Positions 1 to 5,200 of a stretch of DNA of 5,200 bases are shown in pieces. A model generated the notes under the pieces. That model saw nothing but the letters and a program-made list of their open reading frames with translations. It was not told where the DNA came from and searched no databases. The position numbers were made by a program, and so were the translations under genes. Every line of letters begins with the position of its first letter. Positions within the stretch are counted from its first letter, which is position 1. Source of the stretch: Oscillospiraceae bacterium (lineage in GTDB: Bacteria > Bacillota > Clostridia > Oscillospirales > Ruminococcaceae); the NCBI GenBank assembly GCA_015067375.1, contig SVMQ01000176.1, positions 1 to 5,200 of the forward strand, given 5' to 3'.

Positions 1-113
<113 letters not shown>

Positions 114-128
114 TAAGGATGTAACATC

Positions 129-162
129 AAACGGTATCGCCGCAATGACGATACCGTTTTTT
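129..162 (+). terminator. Intrinsic terminator of lysS
   Basis: An 11-bp perfect stem (129-139 with 149-159) encloses a 9-nt loop, and a run of six T at 157-162 overlaps the 3' arm. This is a textbook rho-independent terminator for the + strand, placed 16 bases after the lysS stop. The stop codon of the opposing restriction-modification gene (164-166) lies next to the T run, so the same stem could also act on that - strand transcript. On that strand the hairpin is followed only by TTTGATG, a weak U tract, so any action there is probably less efficient. Confidence 0.9.
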
Positions 163-163
163 G

Positions 164-2923
164 TTATTTGTTTTCTGTCAGCTGCTGGTACATCTTCATC
201 AGCTCTGCCACGCATTCGCTTTCCGTGATATTCTTCGGGAAGCCATACGCCGCCATAACAGCAAAGTCATTTGCCTGATGTGCCTTGCACAGCTCTACGG
301 GCATAGTCAGCTCGTCATAAAGATCAGCAAGGGAGCAATCGGGATATTTCGCCCTTGCATCAAGAATTGCCTGTGCAGTCTGTTCGATCTTTGCTTTCTG
401 CTCGGGAGTAGGGGTGCACCACGGGAAATTGTTGTAAACAATATCACTTGCATATCTATAATCGCTTTTTATTCTACCACATACCGCTCTCATCCAAGCC
501 ATATGGACATTAGAACATAGAATTCCGAAATGATACATTGTAGCATCAGGAACAATAGATACACTATTTCCAGGTATACTTCCGTTATCAGAAAATCCAA
601 AAGGAATATACTTTCTGCTTTCTCCAGTGTGTAGTGGCAGAACGATATAAGGACACTCTTTAAATTTGCTGTTAGGTCGCATAAGAGTAGGAATATCACG
701 CAGTTTATAAGCGTCGCCAGTGATAACCTGCTGATATCTCCACTCACGACAGTCCGCCACTCTCTGTCTAATGTGCTTTAATTGATTAAGCTCATTGGGG
801 GATATCCCAACAAGCCACAAGCACCATCTCGTCTGTCCGTGGATATATTCTTTTGCGGTTATAAACGGACGTATCCATTTTTCTGCCTGCGGCTCTTTTG
901 ATAATATATCTGCCTTTTCTTCGTCACTTAAAATAAGATATCCATTATCGGTAGGCTGGAAACCCTTGATTACAACAGGGACATCGGACAATGGCAATCT
1001 TCTTTTTTCGATAAATACACTGGGGGCAGCAACAAGATAACCATTTATGTTATCTACCAATGAATATATTCCATTGTCATATAGTCTACATTTTTCTTTC
1101 CCACAACGAGAAAAGCCTATGATGATGCAATACACATGAGCTTTTACACTTGCTTCGCTGTCCCATCTGAAAGTACGGTGTGCAAAGTCAATCCTTATGC
1201 CCGAAGCCATCAGCTCGTTCCACAAAGGGTATACTTGTTGTCCTTGACATATTGAATTTGTGGATACAAATGCACATTTAACTGACAGATCTCCTATATA
1301 ATCGGCAGCTTTCTTATACCAACATGCCACATAATCAAGCTCGCCACCTTTGCTTTCGAATATGGTTTCTCTATCTTTTTTCTGTTCTTCGGACAATCTT
1401 GCGCTTCCAATAAACGGCGGATTGCCCATAATATAATCAAGCTTGTCCTTGGGTACAACGCTCTCCCAATCTACACGCAGAGCGTTGCCTTCAACAATAT
1501 TCGCATAGCTTTTAAGCGGCAGGAAATCAAGGCTTGTGTGAACGATCTCCTCGGTCTCCTTTAACATCTGGCTTTCAGCGATCCAAAGTGCAGTTTTTGC
1601 AACGGTTACGGCGAAGTCATTGATCTCTATACCGTAAAACTGCCCGATAGATACCTTGATGGGGTTTGCTGCACCCTCAAAGCCAAGCTGTATCTGATCC
1701 TGATATATCTCTTTCAGTATCTCGTTTTCAAGACGGCGCAGGGATATGTAGGTTTCAGTAAGGAAGTTACCGGAGCCACAGGCAGGGTCAAGGAAGGTAA
1801 GCCCTGCAAGCTTCATCTGAAATGCTTCAAGACTTTTTCTGCGCTCTCTTTTTGAAGCTTTGATTTTTTCAAATTCAGCTCTTAATTCGTCAAGGAAAAG
1901 CGGATCAATTACCTTGTGGATATTCTCAATAGAGGTGTAATGCATACCACCGCTGCGACGCGTTTCGGGGTTTAATGTACTCTCAAACACCGCACCAAAT
2001 ATCGTGGGAGATATCATACTCCAGTCAAAGCCTTCGCTTGCCTGTTCAAGCAGCAGGTCGAGTATCTCCTCGTTAAAATTCGGTATCTCTATATTGTCAT
2101 CCCTGAATAATCCACCGTTGACATAAGGGAATTTTGACAGTTTGGTTTCATCGTATTCGTCACGGTCATCGTAGTTTGTATCAAGCATCCTGAAAAGGTC
2201 TTTCAGTGCGCCTCTAACCTGTACAGGTGAAAAGTCCTTGAGATAATCATAGAACGATGTATGCGATGCAAAGATGCCTGCATCCTCCGCATATAGGCAG
2301 AATACCAGACGCACACATAGCATATTAAGGCTCTGTAATGTTTCTTTGGAATCGGGGTGCTTGTATTGCTTAAGTATAGCGTTGTACAGCTTGCCCACAA
2401 GTTCGCCTGCCTGCAGGGATACTTCCATTTCCTTTTTTATGTGTTCGCTGCCTGTGTTTACGAGAAATTGCAGGCGGTAGTATTCCTTGGGCAGGTCTTT
2501 CAGAAGTATCTGCTCAGGCTCACCATTGGGCTTTTCCATATCATAAACCAGGAACTCGGAGAAGTTGCAGGTGACTATCCAACGTGGACGCTGTGAATAT
2601 GGCAGCTCTGACGCATAACGTTTCGCCTGTTGAAACGGAGAAAGCACAGAGCCATCAGACTGCTTTATGCCCTTGCGAAGATCCTTACCAAGACCTTTCT
2701 GCTCGATCAGTACATGAGTAGACGGAATAAATCCATCTATGAAAGAGGTGTGATCAAGACGCACCTGATCCTCGAAGCAGATAAATTCTGTTATATTCTC
2801 GACACCGTAAACGTGTTCAAGCAGATCAATCCAGAACTTCTGGCTCTCGCCTTTTTCGTATCCCTTATCTTTCCAGTATTCGGCGAATTTCTTGGCTGCG
2901 GCTTTCTGTTGTGTATCGTTCAT
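164..2923 (-). CDS. MmeI-family type IIG/IIL restriction-modification enzyme
   Basis: This is a single-chain restriction endonuclease and adenine methyltransferase of 919 residues, matching MmeI in length. Residues count from the start at 2923 (MNDTQQ). The N-terminal nuclease shows D63-x10-E74-Q-K76, the D-EXK metal-binding site of this family. A helical connector follows (about 150-310). The methyltransferase has HYT at 328-330 (motif X region), DPACGSGNFL at 379-388 (SAM-binding motif I), YGIEIN at 430-435 (motif II) and NPPF at 501-504 (N6-adenine catalytic motif IV). The later part holds the target-recognition domain and ends in the family block SDYRYASDIVYNNFPW (820-835) and a C-terminal helical domain. 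Family members methylate one strand of a short asymmetric site and cut about 20 bases away. The start at 2923 is chosen because GGAGG lies 7 bases upstream. A longer frame opens at 2956, but that ATG has no ribosome site and falls almost at the predicted transcription start. No motif is missing and no frameshift is seen. There is no separate methyltransferase, specificity subunit or controller gene nearby, as expected for a self-contained enzyme. BREX PglX is an alternative relative but lacks this nuclease and C-terminal block. Confidence 0.93.
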   Translation of the reverse strand: MNDTQQKAAAKKFAEYWKDKGYEKGESQKFWIDLLEHVYGVENITEFICFEDQVRLDHTSFIDGFIPSTHVLIEQKGLGKDLRKGIKQSDGSVLSPFQQAKRYASELPYSQRPRWIVTCNFSEFLVYDMEKPNGEPEQILLKDLPKEYYRLQFLVNTGSEHIKKEMEVSLQAGELVGKLYNAILKQYKHPDSKETLQSLNMLCVRLVFCLYAEDAGIFASHTSFYDYLKDFSPVQVRGALKDLFRMLDTNYDDRDEYDETKLSKFPYVNGGLFRDDNIEIPNFNEEILDLLLEQASEGFDWSMISPTIFGAVFESTLNPETRRSGGMHYTSIENIHKVIDPLFLDELRAEFEKIKASKRERRKSLEAFQMKLAGLTFLDPACGSGNFLTETYISLRRLENEILKEIYQDQIQLGFEGAANPIKVSIGQFYGIEINDFAVTVAKTALWIAESQMLKETEEIVHTSLDFLPLKSYANIVEGNALRVDWESVVPKDKLDYIMGNPPFIGSARLSEEQKKDRETIFESKGGELDYVACWYKKAADYIGDLSVKCAFVSTNSICQGQQVYPLWNELMASGIRIDFAHRTFRWDSEASVKAHVYCIIIGFSRCGKEKCRLYDNGIYSLVDNINGYLVAAPSVFIEKRRLPLSDVPVVIKGFQPTDNGYLILSDEEKADILSKEPQAEKWIRPFITAKEYIHGQTRWCLWLVGISPNELNQLKHIRQRVADCREWRYQQVITGDAYKLRDIPTLMRPNSKFKECPYIVLPLHTGESRKYIPFGFSDNGSIPGNSVSIVPDATMYHFGILCSNVHMAWMRAVCGRIKSDYRYASDIVYNNFPWCTPTPEQKAKIEQTAQAILDARAKYPDCSLADLYDELTMPVELCKAHQANDFAVMAAYGFPKNITESECVAELMKMYQQLTENK

Positions 2924-2930
2924 ATCATAT

Positions 2931-2935
2931 CCTCC
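2931..2935 (-). promoter_or_regulatory. Shine-Dalgarno site fixing the start at 2923
   Basis: On the - strand GGAGG (2935-2931) is followed by the 7 bases ATATGAT and then ATG at 2923-2921. No comparable site precedes the upstream in-frame ATG at 2956. This decides the start codon and gives a 919-residue protein instead of 930. Confidence 0.88.
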
Positions 2936-2957
2936 GTCGTTCCGGTAGTTCTGCATT

Positions 2958-2993
2958 TTAATTTATTATACCAAGAACCATATAAAATGTCAA
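2958..2993 (-). promoter_or_regulatory. Consensus promoter of the restriction-modification gene
   Basis: Read on the - strand, TTGACA (2993-2988) is followed by a 17-base spacer and TATAAT (2970-2965). Both hexamers and the spacing match the sigma-70/sigma-A consensus exactly. Transcription would start near 2958, giving a leader of about 35 nt before the ATG at 2923. An unmodified perfect promoter suggests strong, mainly constitutive expression unless a repressor binds. The TTTTATATGG spacer is AT-rich, as in many Firmicute promoters. Confidence 0.88.
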
Positions 2994-2995
2994 TC

Positions 2996-3065
2996 GCAAG
3001 GGGCGGCATCGATATATCGCAAACAATTATGATACTTAACCGAAATCTCGCGCGATAGCCCTTGC
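2996..3065. repeat. Inverted repeat CCCTTGC between the divergent promoters
   Basis: GCAAGGG at 2996-3002 and CCCTTGC at 3059-3065 form an inverted pair. Read in the direction of each promoter, both give CCCTTGC just upstream of the -35 box: 2 bases before TTGACA on the - strand and 5 bases before TTGATT on the + strand. Two perfect palindromes lie between them, CGATATATCG (3010-3019) and TCGCGCGA (3048-3055). The layout would suit a regulator acting on both genes, but 7-bp repeats can occur by chance and no binding protein is known. Confidence 0.4.
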
Positions 3066-3070
3066 AGGTA

Positions 3071-3109
3071 TTGATTTATTTGCACAGTTGATGTATAATA
3101 TAGCTATAT
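3071..3109 (+). promoter_or_regulatory. Promoter of the 265-residue membrane protein gene
   Basis: TTGATT (3071-3076), a 17-base spacer and TATAAT (3094-3099) form a strong sigma-A-type promoter with a perfect -10 box. Transcription should begin near 3106, leaving a leader of about 95 nt. A perfect 12-bp palindrome ATATAGCTATAT (3098-3109) overlaps the end of the -10 box and the start point. That is a position where a repressor could block initiation, but AT-rich palindromes are common and the role is inferred only from position. Confidence 0.8.
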
Positions 3110-3126
3110 GCAACGATACTATAGCA

Positions 3127-3155
3127 AAGCCGCTGCAAAGGTCTTGCGGCGGCTT
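3127..3155 (+). other. Stem-loop in the 5' leader of the 265-residue protein gene
   Basis: AAGCCGCTGCAA (3127-3138) pairs with TTGCGGCGGCTT (3144-3155) as a 12-bp stem with one G-U pair and the 5-base loop AGGTC. It lies wholly inside the predicted transcript, about 20 bases after its start. No T run follows (next is GTTGATTAAT), so it is not a standard terminator. It may stabilise the mRNA or form part of a leader switch with the second hairpin. Confidence 0.6.
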
Positions 3156-3173
3156 GTTGATTAATAATATTAC

Positions 3174-3193
3174 GCGGATGCGTCCGCAGGAGG
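3174..3193 (+). promoter_or_regulatory. Hairpin abutting a strong Shine-Dalgarno site
   Basis: AGGAGG (3188-3193) lies 6 bases before the ATG at 3200 and is a near-ideal ribosome binding site. Directly against it is a small hairpin, GCGGA (3174-3178) with TCCGC (3183-3187) and loop TGCG. Its CCGC and GCGG segments could also pair with the arms of the larger upstream stem at 3127-3155, so alternative folds that change access to the ribosome site are possible. The ribosome site is firm; the regulatory role is speculative. Confidence 0.65.
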
Positions 3194-3199
3194 TTTCAA

Positions 3200-3997
3200 A
3201 TGGCAAACAAATACCACGACGAGCAGGAAAAGCTGCGCGAGAAGCGCGAGCTGCTGAAGCTCAAACAGGGAATAATCGAGGAGAGCGACGTTGTCGAGGA
3301 TTATGAGATATCCCACGACTACAAGAAGCCTGAGGGCGCGGCAAAGATAGAGAACTTTTTCTATCACTACAAGTGGCACGTTATTGCTATTGCAGTCATC
3401 GTGTTCTTTGTCGGATTTATGGTACACGACACATTGACAAAAGAGAAAAAGGATCTTTATGTCCTTGCGATATCCACCACAAACTCTTCTCAGCTGTACA
3501 CAAAGCAGTACGATATCGAAAAGGCGCTGGAGCGTTATTGTCCCGACTTTGACGAAAACGGCTATGTTCATGTCGGAGTTAATTTCATCAACATTTCGGA
3601 TGAAAACGCTGCAGTGGATTATGCGAATACCGAGAGCATGAAATTCACCGCTGAGCTTCATACAGGTGACAGCCAGCTTTACCTGACCGATACGGGAATG
3701 CTGGAAAAGATCGCGGAGCTTGCTGATGACGCGGATATACAGTTCTTTCTCGAGCTGTCTGAGCAGTATCCCGACGCTGTTTTTTATGAGGGGCAGGGTC
3801 TGCAGCTCAACACAACAGACTTTATCGATCAGGCGCGCTGGACAGGCTGTCCTGATATCGTCGGACTTTATATAAGAGGCGATTTTATCGGCATGACAGG
3901 CGACAAGGATGAGATCGAGGAGCAGCGCCGCCGTGCAACTATCGTGATGGAAAACATCATCAACGGAAACGTTGTAAATCCGCCCGAGGAAAAGTGA
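3200..3997 (+). CDS. Hypothetical single-span membrane protein, 265 residues
   Basis: I do not recognise a named family. The protein has three visible parts. Residues 1-59 are hydrophilic and strongly charged, with a likely short helical or coiled segment at about 6-28 (many K, E, R and L). A single transmembrane helix spans about 60-77 (HVIAIAVIVFFVGFMV). Residues 78-265 form a mixed alpha/beta domain with few cysteines and an acidic tail ending NPPEEK. There is no cleavable signal peptide, so the natural reading is N-terminus inside and the large domain outside. However, KEKK follows the helix directly, so the positive-inside rule does not support this strongly. The start at 3200 is set by AGGAGG 6 bases upstream. 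Proteins with a charged N-terminus, one anchor and an unknown outer domain are common in Ruminococcus-like genomes. The gene stands alone, divergent from the restriction-modification gene and convergent with the next gene. A role in sensing or envelope anchoring is possible but unsupported. Confidence 0.85.
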   Translation: MANKYHDEQEKLREKRELLKLKQGIIEESDVVEDYEISHDYKKPEGAAKIENFFYHYKWHVIAIAVIVFFVGFMVHDTLTKEKKDLYVLAISTTNSSQLYTKQYDIEKALERYCPDFDENGYVHVGVNFINISDENAAVDYANTESMKFTAELHTGDSQLYLTDTGMLEKIAELADDADIQFFLELSEQYPDAVFYEGQGLQLNTTDFIDQARWTGCPDIVGLYIRGDFIGMTGDKDEIEEQRRRATIVMENIINGNVVNPPEEK

Positions 3998-4137
3998 TCA
4001 CATCCCCGTTTCGGTCATGCGCTCGTATAACGGACTTGGGTGCTTTGGCATAACAGGACATGGGCAGCCATCCTCTGTAACGCTGCCGCGTATCAGTATA
4101 TCACAGGAAGTGTGATCGGTGCAGGCAGGACGGTCGC
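3998..4137. other. Convergent intergenic region
   Basis: This 140-bp gap lies between two genes that read toward each other. It holds two short inverted repeats: GGCAGC/GCTGCC (4063-4068 with 4082-4087, 13-base loop) and ATCACA/TGTGAT (4100-4105 with 4111-4116, loop GGAAG). Neither is followed by a T run on either strand, so no convincing intrinsic terminator is visible for either gene. A 32-codon ORF on the + strand (4017-4115) is treated separately. Confidence 0.55.
4017..4115 (+). CDS. Possible small ORF, 32 codons, doubtful
   Basis: ATG at 4017 opens 32 codons to TGA at 4113, starting MRSYNGLGCFG and ending SVTLPRISISQEV. It sits in the convergent gap 19 bases after the membrane protein stop, in a different frame. 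The composition is not obviously random: it is rich in glycine in the first half and ends in an amphipathic stretch. No Shine-Dalgarno sequence precedes the ATG (TTTCGGTC is immediately upstream) and no promoter is seen, so it would depend on read-through from the gene before it. The frame is also open upstream into the end of that gene, which leaves room for a frameshifted extension, but no strong slippery site is present. It may equally be noncoding. Confidence 0.2.
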   Translation: MRSYNGLGCFGITGHGQPSSVTLPRISISQEV

Positions 4138-4581
4138 TCACAGATATCTCTTGAGGTGGTCGCAGAATTGTTGCTCGCGTTTGAGCAGGCTGTCTGCTTC
4201 CTGCTTGATGCGCTCGTCGGCTTTGGCGGAGTTGTTCAGCGCGTGCTGCATATCAATGATGCCCATCGTTGTGCCGCGCACCATCAGCTCTGCAAGCTTC
4301 TGAGAGTTGCTGTCCATCATCGTTTTCATTCCTATGCCCATCTTTGACATCATCTTGATATGCGGAGGATAAGGCTTCGGAATACTGCCGCGGCGTACAA
4401 GCTCGGCGCGCGCCTGTGACGCAACGCTGCGGTAGCGCTCGCGTTCCGCTGATATCTCATTGCGAAGCTTGGTGTTGGCACAGTGCTTCAGCACATCGCC
4501 GCTGGATTCGTATGCCATATCCGCGTTGCGGTATACACTTTTGAGTATCTCGCTGCTTTGTCTGTTCATCTGATCGTTCAT
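4138..4581 (-). CDS. All-helical, ferritin-like-fold hypothetical protein, 147 residues
   Basis: The protein is predicted almost entirely helical, with four segments: about 5-34, 36-65, 74-117 and 118-147 (numbered from MNDQMN). A proline-rich turn SIPKPYPPH lies between helices two and three. The pattern of long amphipathic helices, the TTMGIIDMQ block in the third helix and the ending LKRYL resemble a clostridial family of small four-helix-bundle proteins related in fold to ferritin-like domains. That resemblance is from memory and is not a database result. No clear set of metal-ligand E/H residues stands out, so iron binding should not be assumed. There is no signal peptide or membrane span, so it is probably cytoplasmic. 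The start at 4581 is preferred over the in-frame ATG at 4587 because GTGAGG (4595-4590) lies 8 bases from the former and only 2 from the latter. It is divergent from the membrane protein at 4661 with 79 bases between, and no clear promoter is seen for it. Confidence 0.8.
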   Translation of the reverse strand: MNDQMNRQSSEILKSVYRNADMAYESSGDVLKHCANTKLRNEISAERERYRSVASQARAELVRRGSIPKPYPPHIKMMSKMGIGMKTMMDSNSQKLAELMVRGTTMGIIDMQHALNNSAKADERIKQEADSLLKREQQFCDHLKRYL

Positions 4582-4589
4582 TGACATGA

Positions 4590-4595
4590 CCTCAC
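4590..4595 (-). promoter_or_regulatory. Shine-Dalgarno site choosing the start at 4581
   Basis: On the - strand GTGAGG is followed by TCATGTCA and then ATG at 4581. The 8-base spacing is normal. The first in-frame ATG (4587) falls inside this spacer and is only 2 bases from the site, so it is unlikely to be used. Confidence 0.7.
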
Positions 4596-4660
4596 TTTAC
4601 TTGATATGTACCTATTTTGCGCTGAACGCGCTGTAATATTCACTTCTGAAAGGAATATAT

Positions 4661-5200
4661 ATGAAAAGACGCTCATTTTTATCGCTTACTCTTTCGGGAA
4701 TAGGCTATGTCGTTCTCGGCAACGTAATGTGCCTTATCATGACCATGGCGCTTGCGATGTTCGGTGTAAGCCTTTTCACTAATATCGTATCTATATTCTG
4801 CTGCGCAGCGGTGTTTTATATGCTGGTGTTTACCGTAGCATGGAAGGACGGCACAGCGGAGCGCAGTCTTGTAAAGCACGGCAGAGTTGACAAGCCGCTG
4901 AAATTCCGATGGATAGCTATCGGCATGATAATGTTTGCGGTCGCGGCTATCCCGACGATAGTGCTTCTGCTGAACAAGCTGTTCTTTCCCGAGACCGATA
5001 CGCTGTACATATATCGCTTTATAAGCGCGAGCGCATATCCGTTCGTCAATGCGTTTGTTCCTGCAGTGGAAGCGAACATCGACGAGTGGCACACGACGCT
5101 GCGACAGTTTGATAATATGTCGGTGTGGTTTCCTGTGCTTATGTTGGTGTACTACCTGCTTATCCCTGCAGTGACGCAGCTTGGATACTACATGGGATTC
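4661..5200 (+). CDS. Multi-span membrane protein, N-terminal part (runs off window)
   Basis: Starting at ATG 4661, the frame is open for 180 codons to the window edge with no stop. The ribosome site AAGGA at 4650-4654 sits 6 bases upstream. The protein begins MKRRSF, a positive N-terminus, and has about four hydrophobic helices: residues about 9-33, 41-60, 84-106 and 155-174. A basic loop follows the second helix (KHGRVDKPLKFR, 72-83), suggesting that loop is inside. A longer polar loop (107-152, with ETDT and EANIDEWH) would then be outside. I do not recognise a named family. The visible end, TQLGYYMGF, after the fourth helix resembles a C-terminal motif in uncharacterised clostridial membrane proteins, so the gene may end shortly beyond the window. 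No transport or catalytic motif is seen. Confidence 0.85.
   Translation, partial: MKRRSFLSLTLSGIGYVVLGNVMCLIMTMALAMFGVSLFTNIVSIFCCAAVFYMLVFTVAWKDGTAERSLVKHGRVDKPLKFRWIAIGMIMFAVAAIPTIVLLLNKLFFPETDTLYIYRFISASAYPFVNAFVPAVEANIDEWHTTLRQFDNMSVWFPVLMLVYYLLIPAVTQLGYYMGF

Noticed and set aside
161..520. Open frame of 119 codons on the + strand
   Set aside because: It lies entirely opposite the restriction-modification gene, has no ribosome site, and its peptide is cysteine- and histidine-rich without domain features. It is a shadow of the coding strand.
490..747. Open frame of 85 codons on the - strand with a hydrophobic peptide
   Set aside because: It overlaps the restriction-modification gene in another frame. 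The hydrophobic look comes from the AT-rich third positions of the specificity region.
164..2923. BREX PglX or another phage-defence methyltransferase
   Set aside because: PglX is longer, lacks a D-EXK nuclease, and comes with brx genes. Here the nuclease motif, the YNNFPW block and the length all fit MmeI, and no partner genes are present.
2630..3058. Open frame of 142 codons on the + strand crossing the start of the restriction-modification gene
   Set aside because: It is antisense to the N-terminal nuclease and to the perfect promoter, with no ribosome site and no recognisable domain.
3170..3661. Open frame of 163 codons on the - strand
   Set aside because: It is antisense to the membrane protein, which has its own promoter and strong ribosome site. 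Its valine- and leucine-rich peptide mirrors the GAC, CAG and AAG codons of the sense gene.
4063..4116. Two short inverted repeats as terminators for the convergent genes
   Set aside because: The stems are only 6 bp, one has a 13-base loop, and neither has a T run on either strand.
4679..5092. Open frames of 137 and 92 codons on the - strand
   Set aside because: They are antisense to the open membrane-protein frame from 4661, which has a ribosome site and clear membrane helices.

Overview
The window looks like a chromosomal stretch of a Gram-positive anaerobe of the class Clostridia, most likely a Ruminococcus-like member of the Oscillospiraceae. This is inferred from strong GGAGG-type ribosome binding sites, TTGACA/TATAAT promoters, moderate GC with many ATA and CTT codons, and the style of the helical and membrane proteins on the right. 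No species can be named from the sequence alone.

Left edge (1-162): the last 37 codons of a class II lysyl-tRNA synthetase (lysS) on the + strand, with tandem stops, followed by a clear intrinsic terminator.

Main gene (164-2923, - strand): a single-polypeptide restriction-modification enzyme of the MmeI family (type IIG/IIL). It carries an N-terminal D-EXK nuclease, a helical connector, an N6-adenine methyltransferase, a target-recognition domain and a C-terminal domain on one chain of about 919 residues. It reads toward lysS and stops just beyond the lysS terminator. A perfect consensus sigma-A-type promoter (TTGACA-17-TATAAT) drives it, and the Shine-Dalgarno sequence supports a start 33 bases inside the longest reading frame. 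The part after the catalytic NPPF motif is clearly more AT-rich than the rest, which suggests exchange of the specificity region. The motif that sets the last base of the target in MmeI relatives reads K-x-D here, which by analogy predicts a site ending in G.

Divergent control region (2924-3199): two promoters back to back, each with CCCTTGC just upstream of its -35 box, small palindromes between them, and a leader of about 95 nt with two stem-loops before the right-hand gene.

Right half (3200-5200): a 265-residue single-span membrane protein (+) of unknown role; a 140-bp convergent gap with a possible 32-codon ORF; a 147-residue all-helical, ferritin-like-fold protein (-); and, divergent from it, the first 180 codons of a multi-span membrane protein (+) that runs off the window. 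These three are not recognisably linked to the restriction-modification gene and look like ordinary clostridial genes.

I see one complete defence gene of known type and no CRISPR array, transposase, integrase, tRNA or rRNA. The points most worth checking are the specificity prediction, the mosaic composition and the divergent regulatory region. I do not see convincing evidence for a wholly new system.
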